NCBI RefSeq assembly: GCF_003259955.1
Contig: NZ_QLMK01000018.1
Location: 1 to 40,284, forward strand
Length of the DNA stretch: 40,284 bases
DNA from: Falsochrobactrum ovis
GTDB lineage: Bacteria; Pseudomonadota; Alphaproteobacteria; Rhizobiales; Rhizobiaceae
Direction: 5' to 3'
Program-made: the position numbers and the translations under genes
Part shown: positions 33,159 through 40,284 of the stretch, in pieces
How positions within the stretch are numbered: the first letter of the stretch is position 1
Layout: each line of letters opens with the position of its first letter
The notes under the pieces: generated by a model
What the model saw: the letters and a program-made list of their open reading frames with translations, nothing else
Databases searched by the model: none
What the model was told of the DNA's origin: nothing

Positions 33159-33625
33159 GCCTTGTCTCCCGCAAATGCGGCGCGCAAGGTCTTGAAAGCG
33201 CCGGAGAACATGTAGAATGCAATGATGACGAAACCAACAGGAACGGCAATGTCGATCCAGAAGTAGGAAACGCGCAGTACGCTGGTCACCTTAAACTGTG
33301 CCCCAATCGCCAGTTTGTATCCGGCATAGGAAACATAAAGCAGGAACAGACCGGAAGCGATACCAACAATTGCGTTGATCAGATCGCGGATTTTTGCCGG
33401 AAATGCATCAACCAGCATAGGAATATGCAGATGCTGCTGGTCGCGCTCTGCGGCAACGCTACCGAGCATCACAATCCAGATCATCAACAAACCGGCAATT
33501 TCTTCGGTCCATTGTATAGGCTGATTAACCCAGTAGCGCATGACGACCGCTGCATTAAACAAAGCAAGCAGAACGAAAAGTGGCGCTGATGCCAACCAGT
33601 CTATCAGTTTTTCAAAAATTTTCAT
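33155..33625 (-). CDS. TRAP transporter small permease, DctQ
   Basis: The 156-residue protein has four transmembrane helices. It shows the DctQ landmarks FEKLIDWLASAPLFVLLALFNAAVVMRYWVNQPIQWTEEIAGLLMIWIVMLGSVAAERDQQHLHIPML (W-E-E and G-x-x-x-A-x-R) and FYMFSGAFKTLR at the end. ATG 33625 gives the family N-terminus; the longer frame upstream does not. The gene stands between dctP and dctM. Confidence 0.92.
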   Translation of the reverse strand: MKIFEKLIDWLASAPLFVLLALFNAAVVMRYWVNQPIQWTEEIAGLLMIWIVMLGSVAAERDQQHLHIPMLVDAFPAKIRDLINAIVGIASGLFLLYVSYAGYKLAIGAQFKVTSVLRVSYFWIDIAVPVGFVIIAFYMFSGAFKTLRAAFAGDKA

Positions 33626-33694
33626 CGGAACAAATCCATGAAGATGCCATGCCGCAGACGAGCTGCGCCATGGCAATATCCGAATTAAAGTGAA

Positions 33695-34669
33695 TTATTT
33701 CAGTTCGGCCTGAATCTTCTCATAGAGACCCGGTGACCACTCAGGGAACTGGGTGTAGACATTTTCAGCCAAGGCTTTGAAAGGAGCGCGATCGACTTCG
33801 ATGACTTCGACGCCAGCTTCTTTCATTTTTTCGATCATTTCATTGTCTTTTTCGATCGTCAGCTTCTGGCTGTAAAGACCTGCATCATAGGCAGATTCAT
33901 GGATCATCTTCTGCTGCTCTTCCGTCAAGGTCGAGAAGAAAGCTTCACCACCGATGATCAAAGCAACGTTGGTCAGATAACCAACCATGCTGAGATATTT
34001 GGCTTCTTCTTGGAATTTCTGGCCATAGAGAACGGAAATCGGGTTCTCAACGCCATCAATCACGCCTTGCGCCAATGCCGGGAAAGTTTCGCCAAGCGGC
34101 ATCGGCGTTGGGGTTGCGCCCATAGCTTCAAAAGTCTTGATCTGCATGACATTGTTTGGCACGCGGATCTTCATACCCTTGAGGTCATCAGGGGTGCGGA
34201 TCGGCTTTTTGGAAATGATATGACGAATGCCGTAGAGATAGTTCGGCATTACAACGCGAATGCCTTTCTTTTTCAGCTCTTCAGCCTGCGCGTTAAACCA
34301 TTCGCCATCATATGCCTTGAAAAGCTCGGCCGGATCATCGGTCAAAAACGGACCATAGAGAATGCCTAGATCTGGCTGATATTCAGCCAAAAAGCCCACA
34401 TCAGAAATGGTGACAACATTCAGACCCATCATGGCCTGTTCAGTCACGTCTTTCTTTGAACCGAGCTGCGAGCTGGGATAGAGTTCGAGGATGATTTCAC
34501 CGTTTGAACGCTTCGCCAGATCGTCTTTCCAGTAATGCATCACTTCATCAAAAGGTTCGCCTGGATTATTTTCGTAAGCGACCTTGATCGACACATTGGC
34601 AGCAAGAGCTGCCATGCTGCCGGCAAGCAACATACCCGCTGCAACGACACCGGTAACAAATTTCTTCAT
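33695..34669 (-). CDS. TRAP transporter solute-binding protein, DctP
   Basis: The 324-residue periplasmic protein has a signal peptide (KKFVTGVVAAGMLLAGSMAALAA) and the DctP fold: IKVAYENNPGEPFDEVMHYWKDDLAKRSNGEIILELYPSSQLGSKKDVTEQAMMG. The conserved arginine that binds the ligand carboxylate is in LKGMKIRVPNN, followed by GATPTPMPLGETFPALAQGVIDGVENP. TRAP ligands are usually carboxylates. Beside UxaA/UxaB the likely cargo is an aldonate or uronate. A strong GGGAGGGAG ribosome-binding site precedes the start. Confidence 0.94.
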   Translation of the reverse strand: MKKFVTGVVAAGMLLAGSMAALAANVSIKVAYENNPGEPFDEVMHYWKDDLAKRSNGEIILELYPSSQLGSKKDVTEQAMMGLNVVTISDVGFLAEYQPDLGILYGPFLTDDPAELFKAYDGEWFNAQAEELKKKGIRVVMPNYLYGIRHIISKKPIRTPDDLKGMKIRVPNNVMQIKTFEAMGATPTPMPLGETFPALAQGVIDGVENPISVLYGQKFQEEAKYLSMVGYLTNVALIIGGEAFFSTLTEEQQKMIHESAYDAGLYSQKLTIEKDNEMIEKMKEAGVEVIEVDRAPFKALAENVYTQFPEWSPGLYEKIQAELK

Positions 34670-34759
34670 TACTACTCCCTCCCTTCAGGGTGCTAGTGGC
34701 CAATTGGCCTGTTTTGGCTGAAGCCCCGTGCATTTCCTTCCCTGCACGAAGCCTGTTCA

Positions 34760-35776
34760 TCACGCTCGTTCGATCACGATTTTTAGAACGTTACGGTCCC
34801 CATCCCAGAAAGGAAGCGCTGCTTCAGCCTCCTCGAACGGAAAAACGCGTGAAATCAATTGGTCGGCATCAGCACCGAGTTTTTCCAGATGCTTGATCAC
34901 CGCCTCAAAATCACTCAGCGTCGCATTGCGCGAGCCCATGATGTCGAGTTCCTTGAGATTGAAAAATTGGGTTTGATAGGTAACCGGTGCCTTGGAATAG
35001 CCAACATAGACAACACGGCCCGCAAAGCCCGCCATATCAACGGCTTGTGTGAAGGTAATTGGCAGGCCCACCGCTTCAAAAGCCACATCGACGCCATCGC
35101 CATTGGTCAATTCCTGAACCTCAGCCACTGCATCCTCGCCGCCTGCCAGGACATGGGTTGCACCAAATTTCAAAGCAAGTTCGCGCTTTTCTGCGCTTGG
35201 ATCAATCGCAATAACTTTGGCACCGCGCGCAACCGCACCCAGCAAAACACCCATGCCGATCATGCCACAGCCAAGCACCACAACCGTGTCATCCGCATCC
35301 ACACGCCCACGCTCAACCGCATGAAAGCCCACAGAAAGCGGTTCAACCAGTGCCAGATGGCGCGGTGGGAGGGTCTCATTGATGATGAGCTTTTCAGCCG
35401 GCAGCACGATTTGTTCTGCCAAACCGCCATTTTGCTGCACACCGAGGGTTTTATTGTAACGGCAAGCATTGAGCCTGCCCTTGCGGCATGAAGAACATTC
35501 GCCGCAATTGGTATAGGGCATAACGATAACGCGCTTACCCTTGGCAAAGGCTGCATCGACCCCCTCGCCTGCTTCAATGATTTCGCCACCGATCTCATGA
35601 CCAGGAATACGCGGCAGCTCAGCCAGTGGATTGAGGCCTTTAAATGTATTCAGATCACTGCCGCAAAGCCCGACATGCCGCACATCCACGCGGACATGGC
35701 CCGGCAATAATGGGGCTTCGTCAATTTCCGCAAAGCGCGAAACGTTTTCGCTCTCAATACGCAGAGCTTTTACCAT
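34760..35776 (-). CDS. Zinc-dependent medium-chain alcohol dehydrogenase, possible L-galactonate/hexonate dehydrogenase
   Basis: The 338-residue protein is a zinc MDR. Catalytic zinc ligands lie in GLCGSD and PGHEIGG with VEP further on; the structural-zinc cysteines are in CGECSSCRKGRLNAC; and the NAD-binding motif is VLGCGMIGMG near residue 165. The family includes L-idonate, L-gulonate and L-galactonate 5-dehydrogenases (RspB/LgoD). In this locus a hexonate dehydrogenase that yields tagaturonate would make a complete route to KDG. Start 35776 has AGGA upstream; the longer frame has no family character. The 90-base gap to dctP contains the 12-base palindrome GGCCAATTGGCC (34698-34709). Confidence 0.87.
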   Translation of the reverse strand: MVKALRIESENVSRFAEIDEAPLLPGHVRVDVRHVGLCGSDLNTFKGLNPLAELPRIPGHEIGGEIIEAGEGVDAAFAKGKRVIVMPYTNCGECSSCRKGRLNACRYNKTLGVQQNGGLAEQIVLPAEKLIINETLPPRHLALVEPLSVGFHAVERGRVDADDTVVVLGCGMIGMGVLLGAVARGAKVIAIDPSAEKRELALKFGATHVLAGGEDAVAEVQELTNGDGVDVAFEAVGLPITFTQAVDMAGFAGRVVYVGYSKAPVTYQTQFFNLKELDIMGSRNATLSDFEAVIKHLEKLGADADQLISRVFPFEEAEAALPFWDGDRNVLKIVIERA

Positions 35777-35813
35777 TGGATTATTCCTGTCGGTTTCATG
35801 CTTGTCTAGGCGA

Positions 35814-37358
35814 TCAAGTAACAGCGCCCACTTGCCAAGGAACGAATTCGTTGTCCCCGTAATCGAAGATTTCACTCAGCGTCTTTTCGCCCGAGGCGAC
35901 TGCAATAATCTGTTCAAAAATGCGCTCGCCCGCCTGTTCGATGGTTTCTTCACCGGTGACGATACTGCCGCAATTGAGATCCATATCTTCCTTCATGTGT
36001 TCATACATTTCGGAATTGGTCGCGATCTTAATGCAAGGTGCGGGCTTGAAACCTGAAACGGAACCGCGCCCGGTGGTAAAGCAAACGACATTGCAACCAC
36101 CTGCGACCTGACCCGTTACAGCAACCGGATCGTAACCAGGCGTGTCCATAAAGACAAAACCCTGCTCGGTGACAGTCTCCGCAAATTCGTAAACAGCTTT
36201 CAGTGGCATTGACCCGCCTTTGGCGACAGCACCCAGAGATTTTTCTAAGATCGTCGTCAATCCGCCAAGCTTATTGCCATGCGATGGATTATTATTGAGC
36301 TCATCACCATTGCGCGCGGTATAATCCCGCCACCAGTCAATACGCTGCAAAAGCTTTTCCGCTACAGCCGGTGTGACGGCCCGACGCGTTAAAAGATGTT
36401 CAGCGCCATAGATTTCGGGCGTTTCCGACAGCACAGTAGTGCCACCATTGCGCACGATCAAATCCGATGCATAGCCGAGCGCCGGATTGGCCGATATGCC
36501 TGAATATCCATCCGAGCCACCGCATTGCAGTGCAACCTTTAGCTTTGATAGCGGCTGCTCGGTACGCTTTGCAGCATTGACCATTGGAAGCATTTCTTTG
36601 ATCTGCTCAATAGCCGCTTCGATGGTTTTGCGCGTACCGCCATGCTGCTGAATTGTCATCGTGCGCAGACGGTCGCCTTCCTCCATCCGATAATGCTCAA
36701 GGATCGGAGCAATCTGGTTGGTTTCGCAACCCAGACCGATCATGAGAATGCCACCGAAATTTGGATGTTTGGCATAGCCCTGAATAGTGCGGATCAGCAG
36801 GCGATAGCCTTCGGATTTGGTATTAATCGCACATCCTGTGCCGTGGGTCAGCGCGACCACCCCGTCAATATTATCAAATCCGTCCAGACCACCCATTTTG
36901 TTGAAATAGTCTGCGATATAGCGTGAAACGGTGGCTGAGCAATTCACTGATGCAATGATCCCGATATAATTGCGCGTACCTACACCGCCATATCCGCGAT
37001 CAAAGCCCATGAAAGTGCGGCGCTCGGCTTCCGGCACCATTTCGCGCTCTTCAATATCAATCGAGAACTGATGTTCATGTTCTGAAGGTAGCATTGCGAG
37101 ATTATGAAGGTGAACAGCTTCACCAACCTCAATATCCCTGGTTGCGACGCCGATAACCTGGCCATATTTCAGCACTTCCTTGCCTTCGGGTATCGGGTGA
37201 AGGGCAACTTTATGGCCACGGCCAATCAACTCGCGCGCAATGACATCATTGAGCCCGATTGAATCTCCCGCTCTGATAGAAACCCGCGCGACTGCAACAT
37301 CATCCGATGGATGCAGCAAGATTACCGGGCTAATTGTGGATACGACCTTCTCATTCAT
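35814..37358 (-). CDS. uxaA: Altronate dehydratase (UxaA/GarD family)
   Basis: The 514-residue protein carries both parts of altronate dehydratase. The N-terminal SAF domain (ILLHPSDDVAVARVSIRAGDSIG) is followed by the large catalytic domain with FDRGYGGVGTRNYIG, ALTHGTGCA, MIGLGCETNQ, LQCGGSDGYSGISANPALG, and the C-terminal GGCNVVCFTTGRGSVSGFKPAPCIKIATNSEMY. It converts D-altronate to 2-keto-3-deoxygluconate with an iron cofactor. D-galactarate dehydratase (GarD) shares the layout, but the UxaB-like gene next door favours altronate. It lies 37 bases upstream of the dehydrogenase and about 30 bases after the regulator gene, in the same leftward operon. Confidence 0.93.
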   Translation of the reverse strand: MNEKVVSTISPVILLHPSDDVAVARVSIRAGDSIGLNDVIARELIGRGHKVALHPIPEGKEVLKYGQVIGVATRDIEVGEAVHLHNLAMLPSEHEHQFSIDIEEREMVPEAERRTFMGFDRGYGGVGTRNYIGIIASVNCSATVSRYIADYFNKMGGLDGFDNIDGVVALTHGTGCAINTKSEGYRLLIRTIQGYAKHPNFGGILMIGLGCETNQIAPILEHYRMEEGDRLRTMTIQQHGGTRKTIEAAIEQIKEMLPMVNAAKRTEQPLSKLKVALQCGGSDGYSGISANPALGYASDLIVRNGGTTVLSETPEIYGAEHLLTRRAVTPAVAEKLLQRIDWWRDYTARNGDELNNNPSHGNKLGGLTTILEKSLGAVAKGGSMPLKAVYEFAETVTEQGFVFMDTPGYDPVAVTGQVAGGCNVVCFTTGRGSVSGFKPAPCIKIATNSEMYEHMKEDMDLNCGSIVTGEETIEQAGERIFEQIIAVASGEKTLSEIFDYGDNEFVPWQVGAVT

Positions 37359-37388
37359 TTTCTGATCCCGATCCGAATTACCTCTTGG

Positions 37389-38117
37389 TCAGATTTCAAC
37401 TTCCCTCTCCGACCGTAAAGGCTCATTTTCCATCCAGCGCTGTTTGGACATATCAAGATGCATTCGCATGGCGGCTTGCGCCATGAATGGATCTTTAGCC
37501 TCCAGTGCCGCATAAATTTTTTCATGCTCCTCAAAAGCGAGAAGCCATGTGTCGTCTGTTTCAAACCGGGTTCTCATCTGAGCAGTTAATGGCTTGTGCC
37601 GCTCATCAAATAGATCCCTCACCATTCTGGTTACGACCGAATTTCCAGTTTGTTCTGCGATGATTAGATGGAATTGCCGATCGAGTTCGATGGCTTTGCG
37701 GCTAAGCGAGATCTGAGCCTGCATCGCGTCAAGATTGGCGCGCAGCCGCTCAAGCGCTTCAGAGCTCATCTGGTGACACGCAAGAACAATGGCACTGCCT
37801 TCGATAACCGACCGGGCCTGAATGATTTCAAGCGGGCTTTCACCCATCGATCCGCCCAATATATTGGGCCGCTCTTCCGGCTCGGCGGTGGCATAAATGC
37901 CCGACCCCATGCGAACTTCGACATTGCCCGCAATTTCCAACGCAATGAGAGCTTCACGCAATGATGGACGCGATACGCCCAGCAAGAGCGCAAGCTCACG
38001 CTCAGCGGGAAGCCTGCTTCCAGCCGGAAAATGCCCATCCCGGATCAGCTGCCTGATCCTGTCTGCGATCTGCAGATAAAGCCGCCTCGGCTCCATCACA
38101 CCAATCATTTCGTTCAT
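37389..38117 (-). CDS. GntR-family regulator, FadR subfamily
   Basis: The 242-residue protein has a winged-helix GntR domain (LYLQIADRIRQLIRDGHFPAGSRLPAERELALLLGVSRPSLREALIALEIAGNVEVRMGSGIYA). The C-terminal FCD effector domain has the metal-binding aspartate and histidines in ELDRQFHLIIAEQTGN, EEHEKIYAALEAKD and MRMHLDMSKQRW. It is of the UxuR/ExuR/LgoR type. ATG 38117 follows GGGAG; the frame extends to a TTG at 38129 with no ribosome-binding site. First gene of the leftward operon, divergent from uxaB, with a palindrome at 38139-38156 directly upstream. Confidence 0.93.
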   Translation of the reverse strand: MNEMIGVMEPRRLYLQIADRIRQLIRDGHFPAGSRLPAERELALLLGVSRPSLREALIALEIAGNVEVRMGSGIYATAEPEERPNILGGSMGESPLEIIQARSVIEGSAIVLACHQMSSEALERLRANLDAMQAQISLSRKAIELDRQFHLIIAEQTGNSVVTRMVRDLFDERHKPLTAQMRTRFETDDTWLLAFEEHEKIYAALEAKDPFMAQAAMRMHLDMSKQRWMENEPLRSEREVEI

Positions 38118-38138
38118 AAGTTCTCCCAAACTGGCCTT

Positions 38139-38156
38139 ACCATATTTTGATATGGT
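38139..38156. promoter_or_regulatory. Candidate GntR/FadR operator
   Basis: ACCATATTTTGATATGGT is a perfect seven-base inverted repeat (ACCATAT/ATATGGT) with a four-base spacer, 22 bases upstream of the regulator's start and within the divergent promoter. GntR/FadR operators for hexuronate genes typically hold TGGT and ACCA half-sites; here their order is inverted. Confidence 0.65.
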
Positions 38157-38307
38157 TTAAAGCGCAATATGCCCTAACATGTTGTTATTGCTATATTTTG
38201 AAGGTCGGTGCACTTTTGTCGCACCCTATATTAGCCTCGTTGAGAAGACTGGCTTGACCAATTTTCAGGTGAGGATTAGCTATTCTCAACTCAAAATAGG
38301 AGGGAAA

Positions 38308-39435
38308 ATGAGCGCTCAGCCTTCGATTCTGCAATTTGGGACCAGTCGTTTTTTGCTCGGTCATGCAGATTTTTTCATATCAGAAGCACTGGAAAATGAT
38401 CGTGCAATCGGCACGGTGGCCATTGTGCAAACTACCAATAATCCCGATAGTGCAAAGCGCATTGAGGCGCTCAATAGTGGCGAAGCTTACCCGGTAATCA
38501 TTCGCGGCCTGTCCAATGGACAGCCTATTGATAAGCAGTATCAGACCAAAAGCGTGTCAGCAGCCTATATCGCCAATCGCGACTGGGAGATGATTCGCCA
38601 GCTTGCGACAAGCGTTAAAGCGATTCTCTCTAACACCGCTGATAAAGGCTATTTGCTCAACGAAGCTGATGATGCCAGCCTTATCGATAATCCACATATT
38701 GTACCGGCCAGTTTCCCTGCCAAACTATTGGTGCTGCTCTATAATCGCTGGGAGAAAAACCCCTCCGAACCGCTATCAATTTTTCCATGTGAGCTGATTT
38801 CTCGCAATGGCGACATATTGCGTAAAATCGTTCTTCAGCTGGCGCAGGAATGGAAACTTCCGGCTGATTTTGTCAGATGGATGAATAATCAATGTGTTTT
38901 CGCCAATAGCCTTGTGGATCGCATTGTTTCAGAACCGATTGATCCTGTTGGCGCAATCGCCGAGCCCTATGCTTTGTGGGCTATTGAAAAGGCACCGGGC
39001 CTCACCCTGCCTTGCGAGCATCCCGACATTGTGCTGACCGATAATCTCACAGTTTTCGAGCAGCTGAAACTTTATATTCTCAATCTTGGCCACACATTCA
39101 TTGCCGAACAATGGCTGAAAGATAATCGCCCAAAAGAAGAAATTGTTCTTGAAGCCATGCAGGATAAATCTATCCGCGATGAGCTTGAAGCCGTATGGCG
39201 GGAAGAAGTTATACCTATTTTCATCGCGGATGGACTGGAAAAAGAAGCGCAAGAATATGTCGTTTCAGTGCGTGAGCGTTTTCTCAATCCGTTCCTCAAA
39301 CACCGCATTGCCGACATCGCGTCTAACCATGAGGAAAAAAAGCAGCGTCGCTTTGCGCCTGTTATTGCCCGAGCTGGCGAACTTGGTCTGAATTTACCGC
39401 AAGCACGCTTAAAAAAAGCGCTCGGCATGACATGA
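38308..39435 (+). CDS. uxaB: Mannitol-dehydrogenase-family oxidoreductase, tagaturonate reductase-like (UxaB)
   Basis: The 375-residue enzyme belongs to the long-chain mannitol/tagaturonate/fructuronate dehydrogenase family. LQFGTSRFLLGHADFF is the N-terminal signature, and the catalytic Lys, Asn and His are seen in KLYILNLGH near residue 255. UxaB reduces D-tagaturonate to D-altronate with NADH, the step before UxaA. It is shorter than E. coli UxaB (483 residues) but has a complete active site and ends normally. ATG 38308 has AGGAGGG seven bases upstream; the frame is open upstream without family character. It is transcribed divergently from the regulator and followed by a strong terminator. 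Confidence 0.82.
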   Translation: MSAQPSILQFGTSRFLLGHADFFISEALENDRAIGTVAIVQTTNNPDSAKRIEALNSGEAYPVIIRGLSNGQPIDKQYQTKSVSAAYIANRDWEMIRQLATSVKAILSNTADKGYLLNEADDASLIDNPHIVPASFPAKLLVLLYNRWEKNPSEPLSIFPCELISRNGDILRKIVLQLAQEWKLPADFVRWMNNQCVFANSLVDRIVSEPIDPVGAIAEPYALWAIEKAPGLTLPCEHPDIVLTDNLTVFEQLKLYILNLGHTFIAEQWLKDNRPKEEIVLEAMQDKSIRDELEAVWREEVIPIFIADGLEKEAQEYVVSVRERFLNPFLKHRIADIASNHEEKKQRRFAPVIARAGELGLNLPQARLKKALGMT

Positions 39436-39478
39436 ATTCAACATAGTATAAGATGAATTAAATTATGTGCGAGAATTA

Positions 39479-39518
39479 CTGCGGCAGCTTTCAGAAGAAA
39501 GCTGCCGCAGATTCTTTA
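39479..39518 (+). terminator. Rho-independent terminator of uxaB
   Basis: A perfect 14-bp stem (39479-39492 with 39497-39510, arms beginning CTGCGGCAGC and ending GCTGCCGCAG) with an AGAA loop is followed by ATTCTTTAATATTTTA. It lies 44 bases after the uxaB stop. Confidence 0.88.
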
Positions 39519-40043
39519 ATATTTTACATTTAAATTACTTTTCCGTCACGAATTCACACCGATTTACATCGAAATCAATCGCGGCGATAATATTTGGTAA
39601 TATAAATATCTGTCACTATTCGCAGCACGAATAATAACAACTCCCATCAGCCTGAAAACTGCGTGCGGACGGGATAAAGTGATATAATACCAGCCTCTTG
39701 ATTTTTGAAGCATATTGTAAATTAAACAACTTCACTTTGTCGTGAGTTCATAAGATACCCTCTGCTTATGTTCATCATTATATCTGTAATACTTTGTAAG
39801 ATATACTTAACAATACCCCTATTTATTATTGGCATATTATTATATTCTATACATCTTACCTAACCTGACCGCGTGCACAATCCACGTGAAGTAAATCGAT
39901 TTGTATTTATCAAAAAGCATCAGTGCATTGTTTGCCGGTTAAGCGATAAAATATCGCGCGCGTGAATGGCTGGTGGGTTTATTAGCCTTCGATTAATAGC
40001 TGTGTTATTGTTGTCGTTCCACAAAATAAAAGAAGGACATCAC
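39519..40043. other. AT-rich intergenic region upstream of an interrupted gene
   Basis: About 525 bases are visibly richer in A and T than the neighbouring genes and contain several A/T tracts. They must include the promoter of the gene at 40044. No frame with protein character was seen before 40044. The composition suggests either a curved regulatory region or horizontally acquired DNA next to the IS. Confidence 0.45.
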
Positions 40044-40170
40044 ATGACAATCGGGTATGAAGATCTGAATTCTCCGTTCATTGCTGGACAGTATTCTTAT
40101 AAAGATAAACTTATTGATGTTGGGCAATCACAAATTTTAGACTGGGAAACCGATTCAACGATCCGATTTA
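40044..40170 (+). pseudogene. Start of an unrecognised gene interrupted by the IS
   Basis: An ATG with AAGGA six bases upstream (AGAAGGACATCACATG) opens a frame that codes for 42 native residues, beginning TIGYEDLNSPFIAGQYSYKD and ending DSTIRF. At 40171 the IS begins, and the frame runs on only through IS bases to TGA at 40230-40232. The peptide is acidic with no signal peptide and no match I recognise. The good ribosome-binding site argues that it was a real gene before the insertion. Confidence 0.6.
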
Positions 40171-40284
40171 GGCCGTGTGGACGAATTGACTCAGGTATTG
40201 GCCTGAGGATTCCACGAAGGAATCCAGTGTGATTCATGGATTGCCGACTGATTCTGGAGGTCGGCATGTCCACGAAGATGACGG
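40171..40284 (+). mobile_element. Left end of an IS5-like insertion sequence
   Basis: The IS starts with GGCCGTGTGGACG, the inverted repeat matching 81-93, after a TTA target. Within the first 60 bases there is a perfect hairpin, GGATTCC/GGAATCC (40207-40213 and 40219-40225), in the leader before the transposase start. The copy has the same orientation as the one at the left end of the window, and is cut by the window end. Confidence 0.8.
40266..40284 (+). CDS. IS5-like transposase, N-terminal start only
   Basis: ATG 40266, preceded by GGAGG at 40256-40260, starts a frame reading MSTKMT before the window ends. An earlier in-frame ATG at 40236 lacks a ribosome-binding site. It is identified as the transposase only by its position inside the IS. 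Confidence 0.55.

Noticed and set aside
38929-39252. 107-codon minus-strand frame inside uxaB
   Set aside because: It is a shadow of the UxaB-like gene, with no start signal and no protein character.
1-40284. The whole window as a composite transposon
   Set aside because: The two IS copies are direct repeats, but the DNA between them holds core genes such as gcvTHP and hspQ; assembly breaks at a repeated IS explain the ends more simply.
1-40284. CRISPR arrays, tRNA or rRNA genes, prophage genes
   Set aside because: No regularly spaced repeats, cloverleaf sequences, rRNA motifs or phage structural proteins were seen on either strand.

Overview
The window looks like chromosomal DNA of a Brucellaceae-type alphaproteobacterium (order Hyphomicrobiales; Ochrobactrum, Pseudochrobactrum or a close relative). 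This is an inference from an IalB-family protein, HspQ beside a UbiH-type monooxygenase, a gcvT-gcvH-gcvP operon behind a tandem glycine riboswitch, a DUF1127 gene followed by C-rich hairpins, and several ABC/TRAP importers linked to small catabolic operons. Base composition looks close to 50% GC by eye. No tRNA, rRNA, CRISPR array or prophage was seen.

Layout. 1-96: right end of an IS5-like element with the transposase C-terminus. 192-5539: housekeeping and envelope genes (UbiH-like monooxygenase, HspQ, IalB-like protein, family 5 peptide-binding protein, FrnE/DsbA-like oxidoreductase). 5742-5883: a candidate small RNA with its own promoter and terminator. 6055-10697: glycine cleavage operon on the minus strand with riboswitch. 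11054-11405: DUF1127 gene plus a three-hairpin RNA of the Cuckoo/CcsR type. 11420-19950: a divergent catabolic locus (RidA-like protein and ferredoxin-reductase-like flavoprotein leftward; creatininase-family hydrolase, NitT/TauT-type ABC importer, cytosine-deaminase-like amidohydrolase, FAD-linked oxidase and TetR regulator rightward) around a perfect RutR-like palindrome. 20365-23465: proVWX-type glycine betaine importer. 23997-31813: a second divergent locus (SDR, MalK-type ATPase, RpiR regulator, D-threonine-aldolase/D-serine-dehydratase-fold enzyme and NTF2-like protein leftward; sugar-type binding protein, two permeases and RidA rightward). 31884-39435: hexonate/hexuronate locus (TRAP transporter, zinc alcohol dehydrogenase, UxaA, GntR/FadR regulator leftward; UxaB-like reductase rightward). 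39511-40170: AT-rich DNA and the start of an unrecognised gene that is cut by a second copy of the same IS, whose left end runs off the window.

How the genes work together. Three loci share one plan: a regulator, an importer and two to four enzymes arranged around a divergent promoter that holds an inverted repeat. The 11.4-20 kb locus probably imports and degrades a nucleobase-like heterocycle under a RutR-like repressor. The 24-31.8 kb locus probably handles a beta-hydroxy D-amino acid or conjugate: its PLP enzyme can be expected to release enamine products, and its RidA keeps the catalytic arginine. The 31.9-39.4 kb locus has altronate dehydratase and a tagaturonate-reductase-like enzyme but no uronate isomerase. 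It carries a zinc dehydrogenase that could feed tagaturonate from L-galactonate. The first two are the best candidates for undescribed pathways; their substrates are inferred, not shown.

A further theme is C-rich, anti-Shine-Dalgarno-like hairpin loops (CTCCTCCC type) at three separate intergenic sites: 5791, 11309-11390 and, on the minus strand, 20113-20128.
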